This document shows, piece after piece, positions 35,363-43,208 of a stretch of DNA of 64,000 nt. The DNA lies in NCBI RefSeq assembly GCF_006088715.1, contig NZ_CP030771.1, forward strand, positions 9,422,001 through 9,486,000, read 5' to 3'. Within the stretch, counting starts at the first letter, position 1. Every line of letters begins with the position of its first letter. This DNA comes from Streptomyces sp. YIM 121038. Its GTDB lineage: Bacteria > Actinomycetota > Actinomycetes > Streptomycetales > Streptomycetaceae. A model generated the notes under the pieces. It saw only the letters and a program-made list of their open reading frames with translations, was not told the DNA's origin and did no database searches. The position numbers were made by a program, and so were the translations under genes.

Positions 35363-38300
35363 ATGCCCCCCGGTGCCATGGGCCCCGCGGCCGGGGGGAC
35401 CCACGGCGACCCGCCGCCCCGCGCCGGTGCGCCGTCCCCCGTGGTCCTCGGCGTGCTCGGCCGTCTGACCGGGCACGACCTGTCCATCCACGAACTGCTC
35501 GACGCCGTCTGGCTCGCGGCGCGCCTGCCCCCCGACGAGGACGCGCCCCTCGCCCGCGCGCTCGCCGGCACCGCCCTGCCCGCCCCGCCGCCCGGCCCGG
35601 CGCCGGAACCCGTGCCCGACGCCGCCCCGCACGCCACGGACGACCGACCCGCCGACGGCACCCCGGCGCCCGGCACCCCGGCGCCGCCCCCACCACCGGC
35701 CCAGCTGCTCGGCGCCCTGCACGCGGCCGCGGCGGCCCGCAGCGCCCCCGAGTTCGCCCGCCTCGGCACGGCCGACCGGCTTCCCGCAGACGACGGAGCG
35801 CTGCCGGTACGGGTGCCCGAGGAGAAGGCCCTCGGCGACGAGGAACTGCGCTTCGGCCGGGCGCTGCGGCTCCTGAAACAGCCCCAGCCGCATCCGCACC
35901 GGCGCGAGTTCGACGAGGCGGCCACGGCGGCGGCCCTCGCCGAGACCGGCCTTCCCGACGTGGTGACCCGGCCCGCCCGGCAGCGCTGGCTCGACCTGGT
36001 GCTGCTCATCGACGACGGCGTCTCGATGCTCCTGTGGCGGCGCCTGGCGACCGAGCTGCGCGCCCTCCTGGAGCGCCTCGGCGCGTTCCGCGGCATCCGC
36101 GTCCTCGGCCTGGACACCCGCACCCGGCGGGCACCGCTGCTGCGCGCCCGCCCCTTCGACGCGCACTCCCCGCTGCTGTCCCCGGCGTCGGCCGTCGACC
36201 CCTCCGGGGGCACCCTGGTCCTGGTCATCAGCGACGGCGTCGGCGCCTGCTGGCGCGACGGACGCATGCGCAAGGCCCTCGGCCGCTGGGCGCGCCAAGG
36301 GCCGACCGCCATCCTGCACGCCCTGCCCGCCCATCTGTGGGGCGGCTCGGGCATCCGCTCCGAACCCTGGCTGGTGACCACGCGGCGCCGGGGCGCCGCC
36401 AACGACACCTGGTACGTGTCCGACCCGCTGCTGCCCTCCGGGCTCGGCGAGGACTTCGCGGACGTCCCCGTGCCGGTGCTCGAACCGTATCCACCGGCCG
36501 TCGCCGCCTGGGCCCGGCTCGTGGCCTCGCCCGGCGCGAGCACCGAACTGCCCCTCCTCGTGCCGCCGCACGCCCCGACCCCGCGCGGCCGGGCCGACAC
36601 CCGGGGCGCCGACGCGGCCACCGCCGTGCTCCGGTTCCGGGACGCCGCGTCGCCGGAGGCCTTCCGGCTCGCCGCGCACCTCGCCGCCGTGTCGCCGCTG
36701 ACCGTGCCCGTGATGCGCCTCGTCCAGGCCGCGGTGGACTGGCGGGCGGACACCGCGCACCTCGCCGAGGTGTTCCTCGGCGGCCTCATGCAGCAGGTCG
36801 AACCGGCCGACGCGCGGCTGCCCGCGCAGCACCGCAGGTTCGGGTTCGCCCGCGACGCCCAGGACATCCTGCTCGACACGGCCTCCCCGATCGACCTGCT
36901 CCGCACCACCAGGACCGTCACCGAACGTCTGCGCGCGCTCGTCGGCCGCTCCCCGGACTTCCCCGCCTGGCTCGCCCACCCCTCCGGCACCAGCGAACTC
37001 CTGCCCGGCACCCGGCCGTTCGCCTGGCTGGAGGACCGGCTCCTGACCCACCTGGGCGCCCGCCCCATGGCGGCGCCCGCCCCCGAGGGGGCCGCGGTCG
37101 AGGAGGAGGTCCTGCTGCCCTCCGGCCTGGAGGCCGCCCCGTCCTGGCTGCCCCTGCGCCTCCAGGACCTGCACGCGCTCGGCCCTTACACGCTGCTGCG
37201 CAGGGACGGCGCCGGCGGCACGCCCACCGCGTACATCGCCGAGGACGAGGACGGCCTCCAGGTCCTGCTGCGCGTGTCCTCCTCCTCCGCCTCACCCGTG
37301 GCACGGGAGCTGCTGGACAACGAGCGCGGCGCGCTGCGCCGCATGGACGGCGTGTACGCCCCGGCCGTCGTGGCCAGCGACCTGCGCGACGTGCCCGTGC
37401 CCTGGCTCGCGCTGCGCCTGGACACCCTCGGTGACGGGCGGCCCGCGCCGACGCTGCGCGCGGTCCTCGACGCGGCCGGGCCGCTGGCGGGAACCCCGCT
37501 GTTCCTGTGGCTCGGCTGGCATCTGACGCGGGCCGTGAGCCGCTGCCACCGCCGGGGCATCGTGCACGGCTCCCTGACCCCGGGCGCGGTCCTGGTGACC
37601 GAGTCGACGCTGCACATCATCAGCTGGACGTCCGCGCGCATCGACGGGGCCTGGAGCGCCTCGGTCTCGGCGATGCCCCCGGCCTCGCCCTACCGGGCGC
37701 CCGAGGTGACGTACTGGGGCGAGTCGCGGATCACGGCCGGAGACGTGTACTCCCTGGGAGCCGTGCTGCTGCGCGCCGCGACCGGCCGCGCCTGGCAGGG
37801 CTACGAGCACGACGCCCTGCGGCGCGACCCGTGGTTCGGGGACCTCGACGGGGACCTCGCCGACCTGCTCCTGCGCTGCGTCACGGCCGAGCCGGAGAGC
37901 AGGCCCACGGTGCGGGAGGTGGCGGACGCCCTCGGTGCCCGGCTGCCCGGCGCGCAGCCGTGGGAGGAGACCGACGACGACGCGCTCGCCCCCGAGACGC
38001 CGCAGGAGCGGCAGCGCGCCGAGGAGCCGGAGGACGACGACAGCGAGACCTGGACCCGCACCGTCCGCGCGCCGCTGGCGAAGCCGCTGCGGATCGCGCT
38101 CGTCGGCGTCAAGGACGGCGCGGGCTGCACCACGACGGCGATGATGCTGGGCGCCGTCCTCGCCGACCAGCGCCAGGAGCGGGTCCTCGCGATCGACGCC
38201 GACAAGCACGCGGGGCGGCACGTGCGCATCGGCGGCCGCGTCTTCCGCGGCACTTTCGCGGGCCTGACCGATCTGGCGGCCTCCCTGCCCGAGGTGCGCC

Positions 38301-38830
38301 GCTTCGAGGACCTCAGCCTGTTCCTGTCACCGCACCGCTCGGGCCTGATGGTCCTCGCGAACGACTCGGTGTCGCGGCCCTCGGCGGGCGGCCAGTACAC
38401 CGACCAGGACTTCCGCGAGGTGGTGCGGGCGACGCGGCAGTACTTCCGCCTCACCCTGATCGACTCCGACAAGCCCGTGTCCCTGGTCCTGGAGCACGCC
38501 GACCGCGTCGTCATCGTCTCCCGCGCCGACCCCGCCGGACTCACCCAGGCCCAGCAGACCATGGACCGCCTCGTCACCCTGAACCGCCCCGACCTCGTGG
38601 AGGAGGCCGTCGTCGTCCTCAACCACAGCCGCCCCGCCGCCGGTTGGACCCTCGACCCGGGCAACGTGCGCGCCCTGCGCTCGCGCTGCCGGGGCCTCGT
38701 CACCGTCCCCCGCGACGGCCACCTCGCCATGGCCAGCACCATCGAACTGTCCTGGCTGACCCCGGCCGCGTACAAGGCCTATCTGCGCCTTGCGGCGCTG
38801 CTGCTCGGGCGGCGGGCGATGTTCCCCTGA
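35363..38830 (+). CDS. SAV_2336/vWA-like, pseudokinase and ParA/MinD-like triple-domain protein
   Basis: 1155 residues starting directly after the MoxR TAG. The N-terminus (1-200) is Pro/Ala-rich with the SAV_2336-like element ELRFGRALRLLKQ. At ~205-380 is a vWA-like domain (LDLVLLIDDGVSM, an imperfect MIDAS; LVISDGVGACWRDGRM); helices follow. At ~600-865 is a kinase fold: LHALGPYTLLRRDG, then HRRGIVHGSLTPGAVLV, where the catalytic HRD is HGS, and ISWTSARI instead of DFG, with YRAPEVTYWG kept. It is therefore a pseudokinase. Residues ~905-1155 are ParA/MinD-like, with VKDGAGCTTTA in place of KGGVGKTT. The gene ends inside the convergent MMPL gene (52-bp overlap). It is the presumed vWA and sensor partner of the MoxR-VMAP operon. 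Confidence 0.82.
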   Translation: MPPGAMGPAAGGTHGDPPPRAGAPSPVVLGVLGRLTGHDLSIHELLDAVWLAARLPPDEDAPLARALAGTALPAPPPGPAPEPVPDAAPHATDDRPADGTPAPGTPAPPPPPAQLLGALHAAAAARSAPEFARLGTADRLPADDGALPVRVPEEKALGDEELRFGRALRLLKQPQPHPHRREFDEAATAAALAETGLPDVVTRPARQRWLDLVLLIDDGVSMLLWRRLATELRALLERLGAFRGIRVLGLDTRTRRAPLLRARPFDAHSPLLSPASAVDPSGGTLVLVISDGVGACWRDGRMRKALGRWARQGPTAILHALPAHLWGGSGIRSEPWLVTTRRRGAANDTWYVSDPLLPSGLGEDFADVPVPVLEPYPPAVAAWARLVASPGASTELPLLVPPHAPTPRGRADTRGADAATAVLRFRDAASPEAFRLAAHLAAVSPLTVPVMRLVQAAVDWRADTAHLAEVFLGGLMQQVEPADARLPAQHRRFGFARDAQDILLDTASPIDLLRTTRTVTERLRALVGRSPDFPAWLAHPSGTSELLPGTRPFAWLEDRLLTHLGARPMAAPAPEGAAVEEEVLLPSGLEAAPSWLPLRLQDLHALGPYTLLRRDGAGGTPTAYIAEDEDGLQVLLRVSSSSASPVARELLDNERGALRRMDGVYAPAVVASDLRDVPVPWLALRLDTLGDGRPAPTLRAVLDAAGPLAGTPLFLWLGWHLTRAVSRCHRRGIVHGSLTPGAVLVTESTLHIISWTSARIDGAWSASVSAMPPASPYRAPEVTYWGESRITAGDVYSLGAVLLRAATGRAWQGYEHDALRRDPWFGDLDGDLADLLLRCVTAEPESRPTVREVADALGARLPGAQPWEETDDDALAPETPQERQRAEEPEDDDSETWTRTVRAPLAKPLRIALVGVKDGAGCTTTAMMLGAVLADQRQERVLAIDADKHAGRHVRIGGRVFRGTFAGLTDLAASLPEVRRFEDLSLFLSPHRSGLMVLANDSVSRPSAGGQYTDQDFREVVRATRQYFRLTLIDSDKPVSLVLEHADRVVIVSRADPAGLTQAQQTMDRLVTLNRPDLVEEAVVVLNHSRPAAGWTLDPGNVRALRSRCRGLVTVPRDGHLAMASTIELSWLTPAAYKAYLRLAALLLGRRAMFP

Positions 38831-41031
38831 CGCGCCGCCGGAGCCGCGGGCGCCGGGGCCGGTCCGCCCTCGCTGAGGCCGAAGCGGGCGTGGACGGCGC
38901 GCAGGAAGCGGGGCGCGTACCAGGCCGAGCGGCCGAGCAGGCGCATCGCGGCGGGGACGAGGACGCCGCGGACGGCGAGGGCGTCGATGAGGATGGCCAG
39001 ACCGCTGCCCAGGCCGAAGAGCTGCATGAAGCTGATCTCGGCCGTGCCGAAGGCGAAGAAGCTCACCGCGAGCAGGACGGCCGCCGCGCTGACGATGCGG
39101 CCCGTGTGCCCGAGGCCGTCGGCCACGGCGGACTCGTTGTCCGCGCCGAGGTCGTGGAGTTCCTTGATGCGGCTGGTGACGAACACCTCGTAGTCCATGG
39201 AGAGGCCGAAGGCGACGCAGAACATCAGGACGGTCATCGACGTCTCCATCGGCTGCGGGGTGAAGCCGAGCAGGCCGGAGAGGTGGCCGTCCTGGAAGAT
39301 CCAGGTCATGACGCCGATGGTCGCTCCCAGGCTGACCAGGTTGAGGACCAGCGCGCGCAGCGGCTGCACGACGCTGCCGGTGAACAGGAAGAGCAGCAGG
39401 AACGTGGTGACGGCGATGAGGCCGATGGCGAGCGGGAGCCTGCTGCCGATGGAGTCGTTGGAGTCGACCAGCTCGGCGTCGGCCCCGCCGACCAGCGGAC
39501 GCGTCCCGGCGGGCGCGGCGGCCGTCCTGACCCCTTCGACCAGGTCCTTGGCCGCGTCGGACTTGGGCGTCAGGGAGCTCACCACGTTGAGCTGCTGCGC
39601 GCCGGGGCGGCCGAGCGCCGCGTTGCCGGGGCCGGTCGCCGTGGACTTCCCGTCGGCGTAGACCCCGGTGCTGGCCTCGACGCGGGCCACGCCCTCCAGG
39701 GCGGACAGGCCGACCGCGTACGACTCCAACGGGCCCCTGCCCACCGGCGCGTCGATGACGACGTGCAGGGCGGCCGCGTCGTTGCCGTCGAAGTCCTCCC
39801 GCAGCGCGGTGGCGACCTCGCGGCTGCGGGCGTCCTCGGGCAGCACGCGCTCGTCCGCCGTGCCGAAGGTGATGCCCAGCAGCGGGCTCGCCGCGGCGAG
39901 CAGCACCACGAGCACGGGCAGGGCGGTGAGGGCGGGCCGGCGCATCACGGTGCGGGCCAGGCGCCCCCACACCGGGGCCCCGGATCCGGACCGCCCCGGC
40001 TTCGCCCACGGCATGCGCCCGCTGTTGACCCGGTGCCCGAGGACGGTGAGGAGCGCGGGCATCACGAACAGGGTGGCGAGGGCCGCGATGACGACGACCC
40101 CGACCCCGGAGTAGCCGAACGAGCGGAGGAAGTACTGCGGGAACACCATCAGCGCCGCGAGGGCGGCCGCCACCGTCGCGGCGGAGAAGGCGACCGTGCG
40201 GCCCGCGGTGCTCATGGTCCGCCGGACGGCGTCCTCCACGCTCGCCCCCGCGGCGAGCTGCTCGCGGAACCGGCTGATCATCAACAGGGCGTAGTCCACG
40301 CCGAGTCCGAGCCCGAGGGCCGTGGTCAGATTGATCGCGAAGACGGACACGTCGGTGACGCTGCCGACGACGTAGAGCTCGGCGAACACTCCGACGACGG
40401 CGATGAGCGCGATGGCCAGCGGAAGCAGCGCGGAGACCACCGTGCCGAAGACGACCAGGAGCAGCAGCAGGATCAGCGGCACCGCGATGGTCTCCGCCAG
40501 GACGAGATCCTCCTCGGTCTGCGGCCCCATCTCGTAGCTCACTCCGGCGCTGCCTCCGGCCTTGACCGTCAGGCCGCCCTCGTAGGTGCCCGCGTAGGTG
40601 TCGATGACGCCCTTGGCGTTCTCCTGCTGCTCGGCGTCGTGACCCTTCACACGGGCGAGCACGAGGGCCTCGGCGCCGTCCTCGGACCGCAGGCCCGGGC
40701 TGTTGGTGTCCCAGTACGAGACCACGTTGGTGAGGTCCCGCTCCTTCTTGAGGTCGGCCACCAGCGCCTGGCCGCCGCGCCTGGCGGCCGGGTCGTCGAC
40801 GCGGCCCCGGGAGGCCCGGACCAGCAGCACCAGGTTGGTCTCTCCGCCGAACTTCTCGTCGATGACCTCCCTGGCCCGGGACGACTGGGAGGCCGGGTCG
40901 TCGAAGCCGCCGCCCAGCAGCTTCCCGAACGCACCGGCGCCCAGCGCGCCCATGAGGGCCACCACCACGGTGGCGACGATGAGGACCAGCCGGGACCGAC
41001 GGATCGCCAGCTCGGCCATGCGTTCGAACAC
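38779..41031 (-). CDS. MMPL-family RND exporter
   Basis: 750 residues from GTG 41031 (AAAGGAG ribosome site); ATG 41019 is an internal alternative. It has two repeats of large extracytoplasmic loop plus helical bundle. The first helix is RRSRLVLIVATVVVALMGAL, the loop spans ~45-180, six helices follow around LILLLLLVVFGTVVSALLPLAIALIAVVG, and the signature GLGVDYALLMISRFREQL is present. A second GLSMDYEVFVTSRIKEL lies in the C-terminal half. MMPL proteins use proton motive force to export lipids or other hydrophobic compounds. Divergent TetR suggests inducible control. Its 3' end overlaps the previous gene by 52 bp on the opposite strand. Confidence 0.93.
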   Translation of the reverse strand: MFERMAELAIRRSRLVLIVATVVVALMGALGAGAFGKLLGGGFDDPASQSSRAREVIDEKFGGETNLVLLVRASRGRVDDPAARRGGQALVADLKKERDLTNVVSYWDTNSPGLRSEDGAEALVLARVKGHDAEQQENAKGVIDTYAGTYEGGLTVKAGGSAGVSYEMGPQTEEDLVLAETIAVPLILLLLLVVFGTVVSALLPLAIALIAVVGVFAELYVVGSVTDVSVFAINLTTALGLGLGVDYALLMISRFREQLAAGASVEDAVRRTMSTAGRTVAFSAATVAAALAALMVFPQYFLRSFGYSGVGVVVIAALATLFVMPALLTVLGHRVNSGRMPWAKPGRSGSGAPVWGRLARTVMRRPALTALPVLVVLLAAASPLLGITFGTADERVLPEDARSREVATALREDFDGNDAAALHVVIDAPVGRGPLESYAVGLSALEGVARVEASTGVYADGKSTATGPGNAALGRPGAQQLNVVSSLTPKSDAAKDLVEGVRTAAAPAGTRPLVGGADAELVDSNDSIGSRLPLAIGLIAVTTFLLLFLFTGSVVQPLRALVLNLVSLGATIGVMTWIFQDGHLSGLLGFTPQPMETSMTVLMFCVAFGLSMDYEVFVTSRIKELHDLGADNESAVADGLGHTGRIVSAAAVLLAVSFFAFGTAEISFMQLFGLGSGLAILIDALAVRGVLVPAAMRLLGRSAWYAPRFLRAVHARFGLSEGGPAPAPAAPAARQGNIARRPSSSAARRR

Positions 41032-41193
41032 GCGCTTTCTCCTTTGCGTTCCTGGGCAGCGGGTGCGGTGTCGCACTCTTCGGTGCCGCAGGACGACGGT
41101 AGGGAGACACAAGAAGATTTGGCAGTGTTAGATTTTTCTGGCACTTCATAGGATCCCGGTACACCGCCAGGCACTTCGGCGTACGGTCCTCGT

Positions 41194-41943
41194 ATGACCG
41201 CAACGGACGAACTCGCCACGGCCCGGCCCTCCTTGCGCGAGCGGCGCCGCGCCGCGGCCACCCGGGAGATCCTGGAGGCCGCCGAGTCACAGATCGCCGA
41301 GCACGGGCCCGCGGCCCTGTCCCTGCGTGCCGTCGCCCGCAGCCTCGGCATGACGGTGCAGGCGCTCTACCACTACTTCCCGAGCCGCGACGACCTCGTC
41401 ACCGCGCTCATCACCAAGACGTACGACGACCTGGCCGCAGCCATGCGGACGGGCCTCGACGCGGCGGCCGAGGAGCCCGGCACGCAGGGCGTGGTGGCCG
41501 TGACCGAGGCCTACCGCCAGTGGGCCGTCGACCACCCCGAGCGGTTCCAACTCCTGTACGGCACGCCCCTGCGGTACTACGCGGCGCCGCCCGAGGGCCC
41601 CACCACCCAGGCCGTGCGCCGCATGGGCGCGATGTTCGAGAGCGAGCTGTTCGGCGGGTTCACCAGGGAGCAACTCGCCGCGGCCGACGTGCCGGAGCTC
41701 TCGCCCGTGCTCCGGGAGCGCCTGGAGCAGCTGCCCGCGGACGGCATGGGGTCGCTGCCGCCGCCCGCGATCGCCCTGCTCATGAGCGCGTGGGGGCAGC
41801 TGCACGGCCTGGTCGTCCTGGAGGTGTTCGGGCACACCTCCTTCATCGGTGAGCACCAGGCCGAGGTCTTCCGCCTGGCGGTGCGGAACCTGATCGAGGA
41901 TCTGCACCGCCGGATCCCGCCCGCGGGCGCGGACGTCACGTGA
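41194..41943 (+). CDS. TetR/AcrR-family regulator (WHG-domain type)
   Basis: 249 residues. The N-terminal HTH (residues ~18-65) is LRERRRAAATREILEAAESQIAEHG and LSLRAVARSLGMTVQALYHYFPSRDDLVTALI. The C-terminal ligand domain has the WHG-type pattern VTEAYRQWAVDHPERFQLLYGTP and SAWGQLHGLVVLEVFGH. It is divergent from the MMPL exporter with a 162-bp gap that contains an AT-rich stretch (about 41110-41150). It is probably the repressor of the exporter, with the transported compound or a relative as inducer. Its 3' end overlaps the M4-like protease gene by 8 bp. Confidence 0.92.
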   Translation: MTATDELATARPSLRERRRAAATREILEAAESQIAEHGPAALSLRAVARSLGMTVQALYHYFPSRDDLVTALITKTYDDLAAAMRTGLDAAAEEPGTQGVVAVTEAYRQWAVDHPERFQLLYGTPLRYYAAPPEGPTTQAVRRMGAMFESELFGGFTREQLAAADVPELSPVLRERLEQLPADGMGSLPPPAIALLMSAWGQLHGLVVLEVFGHTSFIGEHQAEVFRLAVRNLIEDLHRRIPPAGADVT

Positions 41944-43048
41944 CGTTGACGGCCGCCCAGGCGGCACCCACCGCACGGTGTTCGGCGCTGTCCGTGCCGT
42001 ACAGGGCCGCGGCCGCGGCGAGCGTCGCGGTGCGCGCGGAGCGGTAGGTGCTGGAGGACGTCAGGTACTGGGTGAGCGCGCGGAACGAGATCCGCTCCGC
42101 CGCGGCCCGGCCGACGCCGGTGACGGGCTTGCCGTCGTACGTCGGGCTGTCGTAGCTGACGCCGCCCACGACCTTGGGGCCGCTGCCCTCGGCGAGCAGG
42201 TAGAAGAAGTGGTTGGCGGGCCCGGCGGAGTGGGCGGGCGGGAGCTGGCCGATGCCCGCGTACCAGTGGTCCTTGGACTGGCCGTCCCGGGAAGGGCGGT
42301 CCATGTAGCGCAGGGCGGTCTGGCCGCCCGCGTCGACGCGCTCGCCGAAGAGGTAGTCGCCGGGGTCGGCCGGGTTGGCCGCGCGGAACTCCACGGCGGC
42401 CGCGACGAGGTCGCTCGTCGCCTCGTTGAGGCCGCCCGGCTCCCCGGAGAAGCCGAGCCCCGCGGTGGCCGCCGTGACGCCGTGGGTCATCTCGTGCGCG
42501 CCGACCTCGATGCGGATCAGGGGCCTGGCGGGGTTCGACGTGCCGTCGCCGTAGGTCACGCAGTTGGAGGTGGACTCGTAGAAGGCGTTGACGTAGTCGC
42601 GGCCGTAGTGGACGCGGCTGCATCCGCCCTTGCCGTCGCCGCGCACGCCCTTGCGGCCGTGGACCTCCAGCAAGTAGTCCCAGAACACCGCGTGGATGTA
42701 GTGCGCCGCCACGGCGTCGGACTGGCGGCCGCCCTCGCACCAGGTGTTGTCGTCGTCGGTCACCACGGTGCTGGACCCGCCGGTGCCGTTCTGCATGTCG
42801 TACGTCTTGTGGTTGCCGCGTCTGGGGTCGTTGAGCTCGTAGCGTCCGGTGGTCGGGTTGTACGTGGTGTCGAGCGGGACGCGGCCCACGTTCGTGCCGC
42901 AGCCGACCCCGGCCACCGCGCGCGGCCCGGCCGGGCCCGCGTGGGCGAGGCCGCCCTGGAGGGCCGTGGCCATGACGACGGCGGACGCGAGCAGGAGCCG
43001 GGCTGCGGTGCGGCGGGTGCGACGGCGGGGAGTACGGGGCGGGGCCAT
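41936..43048 (-). CDS. secreted M4-like (thermolysin fold) metallopeptidase without propeptide
   Basis: 370 residues from ATG 43048 (GGAAGGAG ribosome site). The Sec signal runs through RRTAARLLLASAVVMATALQ to AHAGP. The zinc site is VGAHEMTHGVT (HExxH) with the third ligand in GLNEATSDLV, and PPAHSAGPANHFFYLLAEG holds the thermolysin His231 equivalent. Classical M4 enzymes carry a ~200-residue FTP/PepSY propeptide between signal and catalytic domain. Here the catalytic domain begins almost directly (TTYNPTTGRYELNDPRR). Folding must therefore not need that chaperone, or the enzyme belongs to a short subclass. Confidence 0.88.
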   Translation of the reverse strand: MAPPRTPRRRTRRTAARLLLASAVVMATALQGGLAHAGPAGPRAVAGVGCGTNVGRVPLDTTYNPTTGRYELNDPRRGNHKTYDMQNGTGGSSTVVTDDDNTWCEGGRQSDAVAAHYIHAVFWDYLLEVHGRKGVRGDGKGGCSRVHYGRDYVNAFYESTSNCVTYGDGTSNPARPLIRIEVGAHEMTHGVTAATAGLGFSGEPGGLNEATSDLVAAAVEFRAANPADPGDYLFGERVDAGGQTALRYMDRPSRDGQSKDHWYAGIGQLPPAHSAGPANHFFYLLAEGSGPKVVGGVSYDSPTYDGKPVTGVGRAAAERISFRALTQYLTSSSTYRSARTATLAAAAALYGTDSAEHRAVGAAWAAVNVT

Positions 43049-43153
43049 GTCGGCTCCTTCCGGCGGCTGTGCGCGGGGCGGGTGGGGGAGTGCGCCGGGA
43101 CGAGCCTGCCAGGGCGAGGGCAGATTGTCAGGACCGCGACAAGCCATCGCGGT

Positions 43154-43182
43154 GCGCTGGAACCCGGCGCCGGGGCCAGCGC
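43154..43182 (-). terminator. terminator hairpin after the amidohydrolase
   Basis: GCGCTGG (43154-43160) pairs with CCAGCGC (43176-43182), enclosing the palindrome CCCGGCGCCGGG (43163-43174). It lies 27 bp beyond the amidohydrolase stop and upstream of the M4-like gene on the same strand. Confidence 0.6.
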
Positions 43183-43208
43183 CAGGGCCGGGCCGCCGGA
43201 TCGTCCGG

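Noticed and set aside
41110..41160. TetR operator in the MMPL/TetR gap
   Set aside because: The AT-rich stretch contains repeated TGGCA sequences, but no palindrome good enough to annotate was found.
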